Below, one piece after another: positions 51,267 to 60,837 of a stretch of 64,000 bases of DNA. The translations under genes and the position numbers were made by a program. Source of the DNA: CALKYB01 sp964510575. Its GTDB lineage: Bacteria > Bdellovibrionota_C > UBA2361 > SZUA-149 > CALKYB01. The DNA lies in assembly GCA_964510575.1 (NCBI GenBank), contig CAZECN010000010.1, positions 1 through 64,000 on the forward strand, written 5' to 3'. Position 1 is the first letter of the stretch. Each line of letters begins with the position of its first letter. The notes beneath the pieces were generated by a model. It had not been told where the DNA came from. It saw only the letters and a list, made by a program, of their open reading frames with translations, and ran no database searches.

Positions 51267-53222
51267 TTGGAAGTGAAAGACCTTAATAGTTTAATAAGGA
51301 AAACAGCAAAAAAAATAACTCGTAATCGCCGAGTTAATTTTTTTTCCTGCAATCTTCTTTCAGCTCTTCTGCTGATCCTGGCCTACATTTCTTTCTTTTT
51401 GATCAGCTTGCCATCTTCAATGTCTATTGTCCTAGGCCTGATTGCCTTGGCTTCCTCTCTTTTCTGGTTCTATAAAAGCCTCGCTTTCTGGCCCTCCGCT
51501 AGCAAGGAAGAAGCTGCAAAACTAATTGACCGAGAAACCAAGGCTAAAGAAAGATTCTTAACCATTGCAACAGCAGAATCAGAGAATCACGCAACCAACT
51601 TCATTTCCAGACAAGCCCAGAAATTCAGTCACACCTTTAATATTAAAGAAGCCCTCCCCTTCAAACTCGAAAAAAACTCTACCGTTTCTCTTTGTCTTTC
51701 ACCGTTTGTGACTCTGGCTATTTTAGCTCTGCTTTACTCCAATAGAACACCCACGATCTCCGAAGCAGAAAGGGCACAAGCTAAAGAACAAGCCGAAGAG
51801 ATTCTAGAACTTCGAGATGAAAACCTGCCTCAGTCTTTAAACGAAAGTCTCGAAGAACTAGCCGAAACCGTTCAGGAACAAGGCCTATATAGCGATGACG
51901 TTCAAGAACAACTCCAAGAAAGCTTAGAGCAAATCCAAGAACTCTCCGAAGATTTGGAACAACAAGGTCAATTAGAAAAAAAGGAAAAAGAACAAAGCCA
52001 AAACCCCGAACCTCAAAAACAAAACAAAGAGCAAGAAGAGCGAAAAGAGGATAAGCCTCAACAACAAAAGGAGCAGCAAGCAGCTACCGAAAGTCAGCAA
52101 AAGTCCGAAGATCCTTCACAAAACAACCAAGGCCAGGGCAAACGACAAGACAAAAAACAAGATCTGCCAAAGCCCCCTGCCTCAGCTCAAGAAAAACAGG
52201 GGGAGTTGCCAAAGGAGAATCAGACTGGAGTTGGAGAAGGTAAGGGTAAAGGAAAGTCTGGTAGCGAACAAAATCAACAAGGAGAAAAGCAGTCTGGAAA
52301 AGATTCTACAGGAGCTAAAAAGGGTGCTGCTCAGAATAAGTCTGAGGCAGAGAATCAGCAGGTCGGTGAGAAAGGTAGTAAGCAAGGGGACAAAAAACAG
52401 GAAGCCAATGCCCAAAGTCAACAGAAGTCAGGCGAAAAAGGTAATAACAAGGACTCAAAGGAATCCTCTAAAACTGGCTCAGATCCTGGCTCCAAGAAAG
52501 ACAAGCTAGAGTCTGTCAAACAAGAGTTAGAAAAAATTCAAAAAAAGAGTAAGGACGACAAATCCCAATCCAATCAAAAACAGGCTGATAAAAACCAATC
52601 TCCAGAAAACAACAAGTCTGGTAAAAAACAAACTGAACAGAAAAAGCAGCAGGGTAAACAAGACCAAAAACAGGCTGAAGGCAACCAATCCAGTGGCCAA
52701 AAATCTGGAGATGGGAAAAAGTCCGACCAGAAAAACAATAAAGAAGGTCAAAAGAAAGAAAACGACCAAAACCAACAGCAAAAAAAAGGAGATCAGAAAG
52801 GTAAGGGGGATCAAAAACAACCAGACAAGTCCGGAAATCAGGGTAAAGGCAGGGAGAAAAACCCCAACAAACCAAACGAAGCTAAGGGCAAGAATAAGTC
52901 CTCTGCAGGAAGTAACAAAGGACAAGGCGATAAAAACCCTGAGAAAACTCCCCAGGCCGGAAAAAAGGCTGAGCGCTATGGACCTTTCTCTGGTGGTGAA
53001 GACCTTTCCAAAGAAAAAACTGCAGTCAAGGAAACGATTGAGCTACCTGAAACTGGAGAAGTTAACCCTGGCAAGCTAGGAAAGTCTGACAACAAAATAT
53101 ATCAAGGTAAGCCCGGAGCTAGGGCTAAGACCAAAATTCAGAGTGACCAGTTCAAAAAACCTGAAGAGCTGGGCTCTTCAGAGCGTCAACCTATTCCCGT
53201 AGAGTATGACGGTCTTTTTTAG
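51267..53222 (+). CDS. Membrane protein with very long Gln/Lys-rich low-complexity region
   Basis: This 651-residue protein has two adjacent membrane segments (residues about 30-70, ALLLILAYISFFLI and SIVLGLIALASSLFWFY) and a third near 150-165 (LCLSPFVTLAILALLY). From residue about 170 a Glu-rich coiled coil runs into roughly 330 residues dominated by Gln, Lys, Gly, Asn, Ser and Glu (for example KGKGKSGSEQNQQGEK), then a short ordered end. It precedes the moxR gene by 100 bp in a Bat-like operon; DUF4175-type proteins occupy similar positions elsewhere. The start is TTG 51267, or GTG 51273. Function is unknown. Confidence 0.8.
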   Translation: MEVKDLNSLIRKTAKKITRNRRVNFFSCNLLSALLLILAYISFFLISLPSSMSIVLGLIALASSLFWFYKSLAFWPSASKEEAAKLIDRETKAKERFLTIATAESENHATNFISRQAQKFSHTFNIKEALPFKLEKNSTVSLCLSPFVTLAILALLYSNRTPTISEAERAQAKEQAEEILELRDENLPQSLNESLEELAETVQEQGLYSDDVQEQLQESLEQIQELSEDLEQQGQLEKKEKEQSQNPEPQKQNKEQEERKEDKPQQQKEQQAATESQQKSEDPSQNNQGQGKRQDKKQDLPKPPASAQEKQGELPKENQTGVGEGKGKGKSGSEQNQQGEKQSGKDSTGAKKGAAQNKSEAENQQVGEKGSKQGDKKQEANAQSQQKSGEKGNNKDSKESSKTGSDPGSKKDKLESVKQELEKIQKKSKDDKSQSNQKQADKNQSPENNKSGKKQTEQKKQQGKQDQKQAEGNQSSGQKSGDGKKSDQKNNKEGQKKENDQNQQQKKGDQKGKGDQKQPDKSGNQGKGREKNPNKPNEAKGKNKSSAGSNKGQGDKNPEKTPQAGKKAERYGPFSGGEDLSKEKTAVKETIELPETGEVNPGKLGKSDNKIYQGKPGARAKTKIQSDQFKKPEELGSSERQPIPVEYDGLF

Positions 53223-53322
53223 GCTTTTTGATCAGCTTTGACTCCTTGATCGTCTATTGTTCTGAGGCTAAACTACCAGACTCTAATAGAATAATAATTC
53301 CGTTTCTCTACTATTCATAACC

Positions 53323-54330
53323 ATGAACCAATTGTCGACCGCGAACACTGAAAATTTTGAGCAAGCTGTGGAGAATTTTCAAGGCAACTTTCAAGCTATT
53401 CAACAAGAAATCGGCAAAGTAATTGTCGGCAATGAAGACATAGTAAAATTCACTCTCGCCGCTATGTTCGCAGGTGGTCATGTACTGCTCGAAGGTGCTC
53501 CCGGGCTTGGAAAAACTCTTCTGGTTAAATCTATTGCTGACGCAATGGGTCTAAGCTTTAACCGAATCCAGTTTACTTCTGACCTAATGCCCAGTGACAT
53601 TACAGGAACCCAGGTACTTACTGAAGATGAATCTGGTCGCCGCTCCTTTCAGTTTAAAGAAGGCCCCGTATTTGCAAACATTGTTCTTGCAGATGAAGTT
53701 AATAGAGCAGGCCCAAAAACTCAGTCTGCACTACTTGAAGCAATGGAGGAAAAACAGGTTAGTATTTTAGGTGAATCCTATAGCTTGCCTCGTCCATTTT
53801 TCGTTTTAGCAACTCAAAACCCCGTTGAGCTAGAAGGAACCTACCCCCTACCAGAAGCCCAACTAGACCGGTTTCTATTCAAGCTTTTGCTTAAAGCGCC
53901 CGCGCCAAGTGCCTTGAAAGAAATTCTTAGTAGAACAACTGGGGCCTCAAGTCATAAGATCGAGGCTATAATCGACCCTGAAAGAACAACCGAAGCTGTG
54001 ATGTCGATGAGAGAGTTGGTTAGACAAGTTACCGTGGCTCCACCCCTTGAAGATCTCTTAGTGGGAACTATCTTTGCCTTAACTCCTGAATCTAACAGCG
54101 CCACCAACATGGTTTCAGAATATGTTCGCTTTGGGCCAGGCCCTAGAGGAGCTCAGTCTGTGTTACTGGCGGCAAAAGTCTTCGCTCTTCTTGATGGTCG
54201 ACTAAACTTAGCCGTTGAAGATATAAAGGCGGCTTCTTTGCCAGCTTTAAGACACCGTATAATCCTCAACTATCAAGCTGAAGCCGAAGGAATATCCACT
54301 GACCAAATTGTTGAAGAAGTAAGTAAATAG
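53323..54330 (+). CDS. MoxR-family AAA+ ATPase
   Basis: MoxR ATPases act as chaperones for the maturation or activity of VWA-domain partners. This 335-residue protein has Walker A GAPGLGKT, Walker B NIVLADEVNRAGPKTQSAL, LLEAMEEKQVS, sensor FVLATQNPVELEGTYPLPEA and DRFLFKL. It is followed by DUF58 and VWA genes, the classic MoxR-DUF58-BatA order. No strong ribosome site precedes ATG 53323. Confidence 0.95.
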   Translation: MNQLSTANTENFEQAVENFQGNFQAIQQEIGKVIVGNEDIVKFTLAAMFAGGHVLLEGAPGLGKTLLVKSIADAMGLSFNRIQFTSDLMPSDITGTQVLTEDESGRRSFQFKEGPVFANIVLADEVNRAGPKTQSALLEAMEEKQVSILGESYSLPRPFFVLATQNPVELEGTYPLPEAQLDRFLFKLLLKAPAPSALKEILSRTTGASSHKIEAIIDPERTTEAVMSMRELVRQVTVAPPLEDLLVGTIFALTPESNSATNMVSEYVRFGPGPRGAQSVLLAAKVFALLDGRLNLAVEDIKAASLPALRHRIILNYQAEAEGISTDQIVEEVSK

Positions 54331-54353
54331 TCTAGAGAACCAGGGTTGAAAAC

Positions 54354-55229
54354 ATGGAAGCTCCCTTTACCTCAGACTTTTTTAGAAGACTTCAACAGCT
54401 TAAAATAAAAACTCGGAAAACCTTTCTTGGCTCAAGACAAGGTATCCATAGATCCAGAAAAAAAGGCCAAGGTCTAGAATTTGCTGACTACCGACAATAC
54501 ACGCCTGGCGACGACTTTAGACATATAGATTGGCAAGTTTACGCTAGAACAGACCGAATGTATGTGCGTCAGTTCCGCGAAGAGCAAGACCTAGAAGTAA
54601 ACGTAATGATCGACAGTAGCCCTTCAATGGCTTTTCCCGTAGGCAAAACTAAGTTCGAGCTTGCTTCCAATATTGCTCTTTCGCTTGGCTTCGTTGCATT
54701 AACTGACAATGATTCTCTTAGGCTCTCAGTTCTTGGTCAAGATGTTTCACCTAAGTACACAGGACCTCAGTCTGCCCCGAGAGCTTTTCGCTATCTAAAG
54801 AAATTCAAGCCCGATCAGAATATAAACTTTACTGAAAGTGTGAGAGCCGCAATTTCTAGACAAAAATCTCCTGGCAAATGTTACATCATTTCAGATTTTA
54901 TGTTTGAGCTGGATGAGTTCATTGCAGGTCTTGACATTCTTAAGGCTAGAAATTTTGATATTTCAGTTCTCCAGATTCTTTCCCCTAATGAATTGGTTCT
55001 GGATGACAGTTCAGAATCTCTCGCCGTCGATAGCGAAACCGGCAACGAATATCGCCTAGTCGTAAATGGAGATGTAAGAAAAAAATACCAAAGACTACTA
55101 AAGGAGCACATTGCTGCCTTAGAAAACTATTGTGCAAAGAACGCCATGGGCTTTGTCAGCTGTTCCAGCGGTGAAGAGCTTTCAGAACTAGTACTAGGAA
55201 CATTTCCTAAAAAAGGATTTTTGACCTAG
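54354..55229 (+). CDS. DUF58-domain protein
   Basis: This 291-residue protein carries the DUF58 motif YTPGDDFRHIDWQVYAR near residue 45, followed by a VWA-like fold (NVMIDSSPSMAF, with D-x-S-x-S). It has no clear membrane segment. These proteins usually sit next to MoxR and are thought to be its substrates or partners. It is 24 bp after moxR and 2 bp before the next gene, so one operon. Confidence 0.93.
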   Translation: MEAPFTSDFFRRLQQLKIKTRKTFLGSRQGIHRSRKKGQGLEFADYRQYTPGDDFRHIDWQVYARTDRMYVRQFREEQDLEVNVMIDSSPSMAFPVGKTKFELASNIALSLGFVALTDNDSLRLSVLGQDVSPKYTGPQSAPRAFRYLKKFKPDQNINFTESVRAAISRQKSPGKCYIISDFMFELDEFIAGLDILKARNFDISVLQILSPNELVLDDSSESLAVDSETGNEYRLVVNGDVRKKYQRLLKEHIAALENYCAKNAMGFVSCSSGEELSELVLGTFPKKGFLT

Positions 55230-55231
55230 CC

Positions 55232-57025
55232 ATGCTTTCCGGACTTTCCTTTCTCAATCTATCTGGTCTTCTGCTATCTCTAGCTGCACCATTGTTGATT
55301 CTCGCTTACCTGAGAAAATCACGGTTAAATAACAAGGAGGTTCCTTCTCTTTTTTTACTCGAAAAATTACCGGAGCCGCCAATTCAAAAAAGGAAGCTAA
55401 AGCTACCTCTTAGATTTTTTCTAGAGCTTCTTTGCTTGCTAATTCTTGCTTTAATTGCGGCATGGCCCGTTTTAAAACAAGATCAAAATCGTCTAGCCGT
55501 TCTGATAGATAACTCTCTGAGCATGGAAGCTAAACACTCCTCTGGCCTATCTTCCCTTGATATTGCTAAAGATCGAGCAGAACAGTGGATAGATCAAAAT
55601 TCCGCAACAAGTGTTGATGTTTTCACCACTGCTCCAAGTCTAGAAAAATTAGCTAGCTTAAGAGACGCGTCTCTTAAGATTTCCAAAACTTCTGATAATC
55701 TCCCGGCCGCGATAACTAGTCTGGCAGAGAAAGAAGTATATAAAAAAATACTAGTTATAAGTGACCGTGAAGCCGTTTTTGCTCAAAGTAATGAAGGCTT
55801 TTCCGAAGTGGAATCTCAATTAGTAGGAGAGCCTAGTAAAAATATTTCGATTTCTGACTTCACAGTCTCTAGTGGAAATAAAAGAAAGGCCCAGCTAGTC
55901 TTGAAAACTTCAGGAGATATCACTGGCTCAGTCACTGTTAATCTTGAGCAGAGCCTAAATGCAAGTGATTGGTCTAGCTTAGACCGCAAGAATCTAGAGC
56001 TTGATGCTGGTCAAACAGAGTCTCAGCTAACTTTTGCTATCCCTAAAACAACTCGTTTCTTGAAAGCTTCTCTTTCAACCGATTCAAAGAATAATTCGAT
56101 TTCTTCTGACGACGTGGCGTGGGCTGATAGTTCAGGCAATACTGGTGGAAAGACCTTACTGATTAGCCCTGATTTTAATAGTGCAGCTGAAAGTGGGTTG
56201 GAGAAGCTTTCTTCCCTTGCGGTAGATGTTGTTTCGCCAGAGCTTTTTTCCTCAACAGACCTAGAGGCTTACGGGCAACTTATTTTTCACAAATCAGCAC
56301 CTGTTGCTGCCGCTAGAAAACCGGCTCTTCTAATACTACCTCCAGAATCAAACCCAATCTTTCCTGTTTCCCAGGAAATAAAATATCCAAGGATCACCTC
56401 CTGGAAAGAAGACCACCCTGTGATGAGTTACTTGAGGGTACCGTTATTAAAGCCTAGCCAAACTCAGGTTTTTGAAAACTCTCCCTGGGCCTCTGAAATT
56501 TTAAATGTCGAGCAAGGCGCCATATTAATAACCGGAGAGAGTCAGGGAATTAGATTTGTTGGCTACGGCTCTGAACTCTTACCCTTTGAAGGTAAAAAAA
56601 CTCCCTCAGCCAGTGTCCTTCTTCTAAACAGTTTAAGCTGGCTTTCTGGAGGTCAAGGTCTGGCTGGAACTCAGCTTGTCGGCTCCAATGTCACCACTAC
56701 CAATAAATTTCTCTCAGCGCTTAGTCCATCAGATTCGAAGATTTCTCTAGAGGAGAAAAAGTCTTTCACTCTTACCGAACAAGGTGCCTATCAGTTCTCT
56801 GCGCCAGATGGATCTAGGACTTTAATGTTTGCCAATTCTTTCTTCCCGGAGGAATCCGACACTGCCAATGTTTCTTCATTTGCAGTACAATTCGATAGCA
56901 ATAACGCTAAGCCAGAAACTGATGGCTCACAGCCCTTATGGCGCTGGTTCTGCTTAGCCTTTTTACTTATGATTTCGCTAGACTTTTTGTGGCGTCAATT
57001 CGACTCCAAGTTGGAGGCCGCATGA
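55232..57025 (+). CDS. BatA-like membrane protein with VWA-like domain
   Basis: This 597-residue protein starts with the BatA N-terminal block (FLNLSGLLLSLAAPLLILAY, then RKSRLNNKEVPSLFLLEKL), has a second membrane segment (FFLELLCLLILALIAAWPVL), then a VWA-like domain with LAVLIDNSLSMEAK (D-x-S-x-S). A long periplasmic region follows, and a C-terminal membrane segment (WRWFCLAFLLMISLDFLW) ends it. It overlaps the next gene by 4 bp (ATGA). A role in envelope stress or protein complex assembly with MoxR is inferred from family context. Confidence 0.88.
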   Translation: MLSGLSFLNLSGLLLSLAAPLLILAYLRKSRLNNKEVPSLFLLEKLPEPPIQKRKLKLPLRFFLELLCLLILALIAAWPVLKQDQNRLAVLIDNSLSMEAKHSSGLSSLDIAKDRAEQWIDQNSATSVDVFTTAPSLEKLASLRDASLKISKTSDNLPAAITSLAEKEVYKKILVISDREAVFAQSNEGFSEVESQLVGEPSKNISISDFTVSSGNKRKAQLVLKTSGDITGSVTVNLEQSLNASDWSSLDRKNLELDAGQTESQLTFAIPKTTRFLKASLSTDSKNNSISSDDVAWADSSGNTGGKTLLISPDFNSAAESGLEKLSSLAVDVVSPELFSSTDLEAYGQLIFHKSAPVAAARKPALLILPPESNPIFPVSQEIKYPRITSWKEDHPVMSYLRVPLLKPSQTQVFENSPWASEILNVEQGAILITGESQGIRFVGYGSELLPFEGKKTPSASVLLLNSLSWLSGGQGLAGTQLVGSNVTTTNKFLSALSPSDSKISLEEKKSFTLTEQGAYQFSAPDGSRTLMFANSFFPEESDTANVSSFAVQFDSNNAKPETDGSQPLWRWFCLAFLLMISLDFLWRQFDSKLEAA

Positions 57026-59658
57026 ACTATTTGGAGCAATTGCTTTCCGCAAGCTGGGCCGAACCTAGTTGGTTTCTGGGTCTGATACCTGCTTTTATAA
57101 TAATGCTTTGGTTTGTAGTCAGAGGAAAAGAAAAGGTATTGCCTGCTCTGATTCGCCTCGCAGTTATAGCCCTCGTTCTTGGTGCGCTAGCTTCTCCAGA
57201 GAAAAGAGACGAACAAAGTTCTGAGCAACTCACAGTTCTGCTAGACTCCTCCTACAGCGTTGGTGAGAAAGGCCGCGAACATTTCTCAGAACTACTTGAA
57301 CCTTATTTAGAAGCTAACAAAGATCTAAAACTAGCTGTTTTGCCTTTCGGAAAAGAAATCGCGGCAAACTCTGTCCAAATAAATTCGACATCAGACCTTG
57401 ATGATTTGGGCGGAATAGCTAAATCCAGTGTTAACACAGGAGAGAGCAACCTAGCGGACGCCCTAGTAAAAGGCTCCTCTCGCTCAAGCAGCCAATCACT
57501 ACTTCTTTTAACTGATGGAATGGAAACAGTTGGTAATGCCAGAAAAGCTGCTGAAAGACTAAGTGCGAACTTGTTCCCTCTGATTCCCAACGAACGGTTC
57601 TTTACCGTCAACAAGTTAAGCCTGACTTCGTTAGACGCCCCTCTTACTAGTCCTGCCGGAGAAAAGGTCAATGTCTTAACAAGTGTTAAGAATCCTTTTA
57701 ATAAAGAGCAAACGGCAGAAATTGAAATTTGGCTGGATAACAAAAAGCTTTCATCAACCTCCTTAGTCGTTCCTTCCAGTGAAGAGAAGGTATTCTCCTT
57801 AAAGACACCTGTGCTAGATCCTGGTCTGAAGAGAATTAGAGCCGTCCTCGTTGAACAAGGTGAAGCCATCTCAGAAAAGCATCGCTGGGTTTCAATTAAA
57901 GACAAGGCAAAAACTCTCTTAATCTCTGGCTCTAAAGACGATCAGTCTGTGATTAAAAGACTTTATTCCATACAGGGCATTTCAGTTGAAGCAGTAATTG
58001 CCAATGGAAGGAATAAAGTTCCTGGGGATTTCTCCAAACATTCAACAATTATTCTAAATAATGTTGCAAAGAGACAGCTCCCTAAAGGCTTTCTTGCAAA
58101 CCTGAAAAGGTTCGTAAAAAACGGAGGAGGTCTTTTACTAATTGGTGGAGACCGAAGTTTCGGCCTAGGAGGCTATATAAACACCCCACTTGAGGAAATA
58201 TCTCCCGTTTCTTTCATACCCCCTCAAACCAAAAAGAAAAGGCTAATTAATGCAGTAGCTCTTGTGATCGACAAATCTAGAAGTATGCTTAAACAAGGAA
58301 GGATTCAGTCAGCTAAGCTTGCTGCTCTGTCTTCTATTAATTCACTAAAAGATGAAGACCTTATCTCTGTAATTGGTTTCGATTCGGCACCTTTTAAAAT
58401 TATTGGAATGAAGCCCGTCTCTGAAGTTAAACAAAACGCAGAAAGCAGGCTAAGAAACCTGACTGCTGCTGGAAGAACCCGTGGCGCTAACTCCTTAGGA
58501 TTAGCTAGAAGACTTCTTAAAAAATCAGGAGCAGGTCGACTTCATGTAATCGTGCTTAGCGATGGAGAGTTTGAAGATGCCCCAGCCGCGCTTGGAGAGA
58601 TAAGCAATTTAAGAAACGAGGGAATAAGTGTCTCCTCTGTAGCACTGGGAGCCCAGGCTGATGTTCCTTTTATGAGACAGGTCGCCTCCATTGGAAAGGG
58701 TGCATTTTATCACACCTTAGATGCTAGTAAGCTTCCCCAGATTTTTCTAAAAGACATTAAAGTCGCAGTTGGAGAAGAAACTATTCAGGAGCAAAAAGAC
58801 TTCGGGGTCAGAAAAGGTGCTGATGGAACAGTTTCCACTTCAGTCTCCGGTTATCCTGTGCTCCGGGGCATTGTTCAGACTAAGAACAAATCAAGGGCTA
58901 CAAAAGAGCTAATCACCTACAAAGGCAAAAAGGCTATACCTGTTCTGTCTAGCTGGGACTACGGCAAAGGAAGAGTTATCGCCTTTGCTTCAGATGCTAA
59001 TGGCAGATGGTCAAATCGCTGGCTCTCTTGGGGAGGTTTTGGAAAATTTTGGAAAGAGCTTTTAGTTTCGATTAGACCTAACAAAGGGAAAAATAAAAAA
59101 GATATAGACTACGACCTTCGTTACAAAATTGAAGGCAGTAGCTTAACCCTAGATCTCTCAGTCTTTGACCCTAGCCTAGCCTCTAGCTCAGCGCCTGTAA
59201 TTACAGTAGAGACAAAAGAACCAGGTGGCGAAACAAGTAAAATCACTCTTACCCAGTCTAAAAAAGGGCGCTTCGAGGGAGAAATAAAAGGCGCAAGACC
59301 GGGGGACTATAAAGTAAATATTAACTACGGAAGCCTTAGTCTGCCGCCCGCTGGCATTACAGTGCCTGGGGATGCTTTTGGTGAAAAGCAGGGTCAGGGA
59401 GTAAACGTTTCTCTGCTAGGAGATTTGGCTCACTTAAGCGGTGGCACGATTAACCCTGATCCAAGCTCTCTTTCTTTGGCCAGAAAAACAACCGAAAGCA
59501 AACAGCTACTGTTTGTTCCTTTAATCATCTTAGCCTTTATTCTTCTTCTGTTAGAAGCGTTTGTACGTGAGTTTTTTGGACAAGCAAGAAGAACAAAGCC
59601 TAAGCCTGCGAATGCGGACAGAAAGATGAGGACTGAGAGAAGAAAAAAAGCTGCGTAA
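57022..59658 (+). CDS. Membrane protein with two VWA-like domains and a GATase1-like segment
   Basis: The 878-residue product starts at ATG 57022, with GGAGG 7 bases upstream and a 4-bp overlap with the preceding stop; the frame extends 28 codons upstream without use. Two membrane segments near the start are followed by a degenerate VWA region (VLLDSSYSVGEKG). A glutamine-amidotransferase-like segment (KTLLISGSKDDQ, then GGGLLLIGGDRSFGLGG) comes next. A second VWA with a complete MIDAS (ALVIDKSRSMLKQG, D-x-S-x-S) follows. A C-terminal membrane segment (LLFVPLIILAFILLLLEAF) ends it. It closes the Bat-like operon core. Confidence 0.88.
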   Translation: MNYLEQLLSASWAEPSWFLGLIPAFIIMLWFVVRGKEKVLPALIRLAVIALVLGALASPEKRDEQSSEQLTVLLDSSYSVGEKGREHFSELLEPYLEANKDLKLAVLPFGKEIAANSVQINSTSDLDDLGGIAKSSVNTGESNLADALVKGSSRSSSQSLLLLTDGMETVGNARKAAERLSANLFPLIPNERFFTVNKLSLTSLDAPLTSPAGEKVNVLTSVKNPFNKEQTAEIEIWLDNKKLSSTSLVVPSSEEKVFSLKTPVLDPGLKRIRAVLVEQGEAISEKHRWVSIKDKAKTLLISGSKDDQSVIKRLYSIQGISVEAVIANGRNKVPGDFSKHSTIILNNVAKRQLPKGFLANLKRFVKNGGGLLLIGGDRSFGLGGYINTPLEEISPVSFIPPQTKKKRLINAVALVIDKSRSMLKQGRIQSAKLAALSSINSLKDEDLISVIGFDSAPFKIIGMKPVSEVKQNAESRLRNLTAAGRTRGANSLGLARRLLKKSGAGRLHVIVLSDGEFEDAPAALGEISNLRNEGISVSSVALGAQADVPFMRQVASIGKGAFYHTLDASKLPQIFLKDIKVAVGEETIQEQKDFGVRKGADGTVSTSVSGYPVLRGIVQTKNKSRATKELITYKGKKAIPVLSSWDYGKGRVIAFASDANGRWSNRWLSWGGFGKFWKELLVSIRPNKGKNKKDIDYDLRYKIEGSSLTLDLSVFDPSLASSSAPVITVETKEPGGETSKITLTQSKKGRFEGEIKGARPGDYKVNINYGSLSLPPAGITVPGDAFGEKQGQGVNVSLLGDLAHLSGGTINPDPSSLSLARKTTESKQLLFVPLIILAFILLLLEAFVREFFGQARRTKPKPANADRKMRTERRKKAA

Positions 59659-59671
59659 GCTCGCCCTCTAT

Positions 59672-60424
59672 ATGATAAAATGGGGCATGAGAAATTTAAT
59701 CTACTTATTCCCCCTCTTCTTCATTACCCAAGCTGCCCTAGCAGAGCTTACCTTTTGCGAAGGTATCTGGACCAACCAAAGCTGTGAAAAGGGGGAAGAA
59801 AAGTCTCTCGCTGAAACTACCAGAGAACCTCAAAGCTCTGAGCAAAAAACTGACTCACTAAAGAAATCAATCCTTCATGAACTGACAATGGATCGAGTAG
59901 AGGCCAGAAGAAAATACGGTGTAATGGTCTCTGGGCAAAGCGCTGAACTCATCTGCCAAGATAGTAAAAGCTCCGTTAAGGAATGTCAGGAGGCTGCTAG
60001 TCAATATAATACCAGACTTCAACAGAGCGTTTCCAATGCCTTAAAAGCTAAAGAGCTTGAAGCTGAAAAGCTAAAAACTGAAAATGAAAAAACTAACCCA
60101 AAAAATAATTCAACTGTTGTTATAGTTCGCCCAGAGAGAAATCGTCCTGGCAATTTTGACTACCAATATCGAGGGCCGGAAAGAATCATTCAACAATCAG
60201 GCACTTCAATTAATGTTTCAGGAAGATCGTCTGACGGAAGAGTCAGTGGTGGCATCTCAATCAACAATCAAATTATTCAAGGTAATACCATTAGGACCCG
60301 AAATCCTAGACCTTCATCTAGAATTATCACTGCTCCCACTAACAACAATGCTCAAAACCCTAGGCCTAACCTGATCAGCTCTGGACTAAAGAAAGCCAAG
60401 CCAAGTGTTGCGGTAGAGAGGTGA
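59672..60424 (+). CDS. Exported protein of unknown function
   Basis: This 250-residue protein has a signal peptide (LIYLFPLFFITQAALA-E). A short Cys-containing start (FCEGIWTNQSC) resembles a small exported motif, followed by a Lys/Glu coiled coil (about 100-140) and a Gly/Asn/Arg-rich, repetitive end. It starts at ATG 59672 or ATG 59687, 13 bp after the VWA gene. It overlaps the next gene by 4 bp. No family is recognised. Confidence 0.72.
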   Translation: MIKWGMRNLIYLFPLFFITQAALAELTFCEGIWTNQSCEKGEEKSLAETTREPQSSEQKTDSLKKSILHELTMDRVEARRKYGVMVSGQSAELICQDSKSSVKECQEAASQYNTRLQQSVSNALKAKELEAEKLKTENEKTNPKNNSTVVIVRPERNRPGNFDYQYRGPERIIQQSGTSINVSGRSSDGRVSGGISINNQIIQGNTIRTRNPRPSSRIITAPTNNNAQNPRPNLISSGLKKAKPSVAVER

Positions 60425-60774
60425 AGAAAGAAGAAAGAAAACAAAAGCAGGATAAAAGCTACGTTGCCCTAGAAGCAGCGCAATCCGCCCTAGATGCCGT
60501 CGGTACCTTTCTATTTCTTAGCACTGTATACTTCTTAGTTAAGGTTATGTTTTTCAAACCTTTCTATAATCCTTACGAGCTAAAGCGCTACACAGCTGAA
60601 AGTTACGGTATAAAAGCATCTAGCAACTGGGCTGAAATAGCTACAGAAACAGAATCCAAATCTTTTAGAAAACTTAGAAGTCAGCATGGATTTGATCCTA
60701 AAAAAGACCTGTCTACAATTTCCAAGCAACAACAAGATCGCTGGCCCGGACTGATACAACTAGATCAAAGTTAA
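60421..60774 (+). CDS. Small single-pass membrane protein
   Basis: This 117-residue protein starts at GTG 60421, overlapping the preceding stop as GTGA. A basic N-terminus (KKEERKQKQDKS) precedes one hydrophobic segment (about residues 23-44, ALDAVGTFLFLSTVYFLVKV). The rest is a polar tail of about 70 residues. The overlap makes it the last gene of the Bat-like operon. Function is unknown. Confidence 0.7.
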   Translation: MKKEERKQKQDKSYVALEAAQSALDAVGTFLFLSTVYFLVKVMFFKPFYNPYELKRYTAESYGIKASSNWAEIATETESKSFRKLRSQHGFDPKKDLSTISKQQQDRWPGLIQLDQS

Positions 60775-60787
60775 AAAAGAGAGGCTA

Positions 60788-60830
60788 CCCCAGGTAATAA
60801 CGTTCATAAAAACCGCTATTAAACCTGGGG
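60788..60830. terminator. Hairpin downstream of the small peptide gene
   Basis: CCCCAGGT (60788-60795) pairs with ACCTGGGG (60823-60830), and AATA continues the stem against TATT after a two-base bulge. In the minus direction a run of six T follows about 9 bases beyond the stem. It lies 7 bases past the stop of the 60838 ORF. The offset T-run makes it an imperfect terminator; it could also protect the mRNA end. Confidence 0.5.
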
Positions 60831-60837
60831 GAGAGCA

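Noticed and set aside
51990..52970. Overlapping minus-strand and plus-strand frames in the Gln/Lys-rich gene
   Set aside because: They are low-complexity mirror frames of the A-rich coding sequence without ribosome sites.
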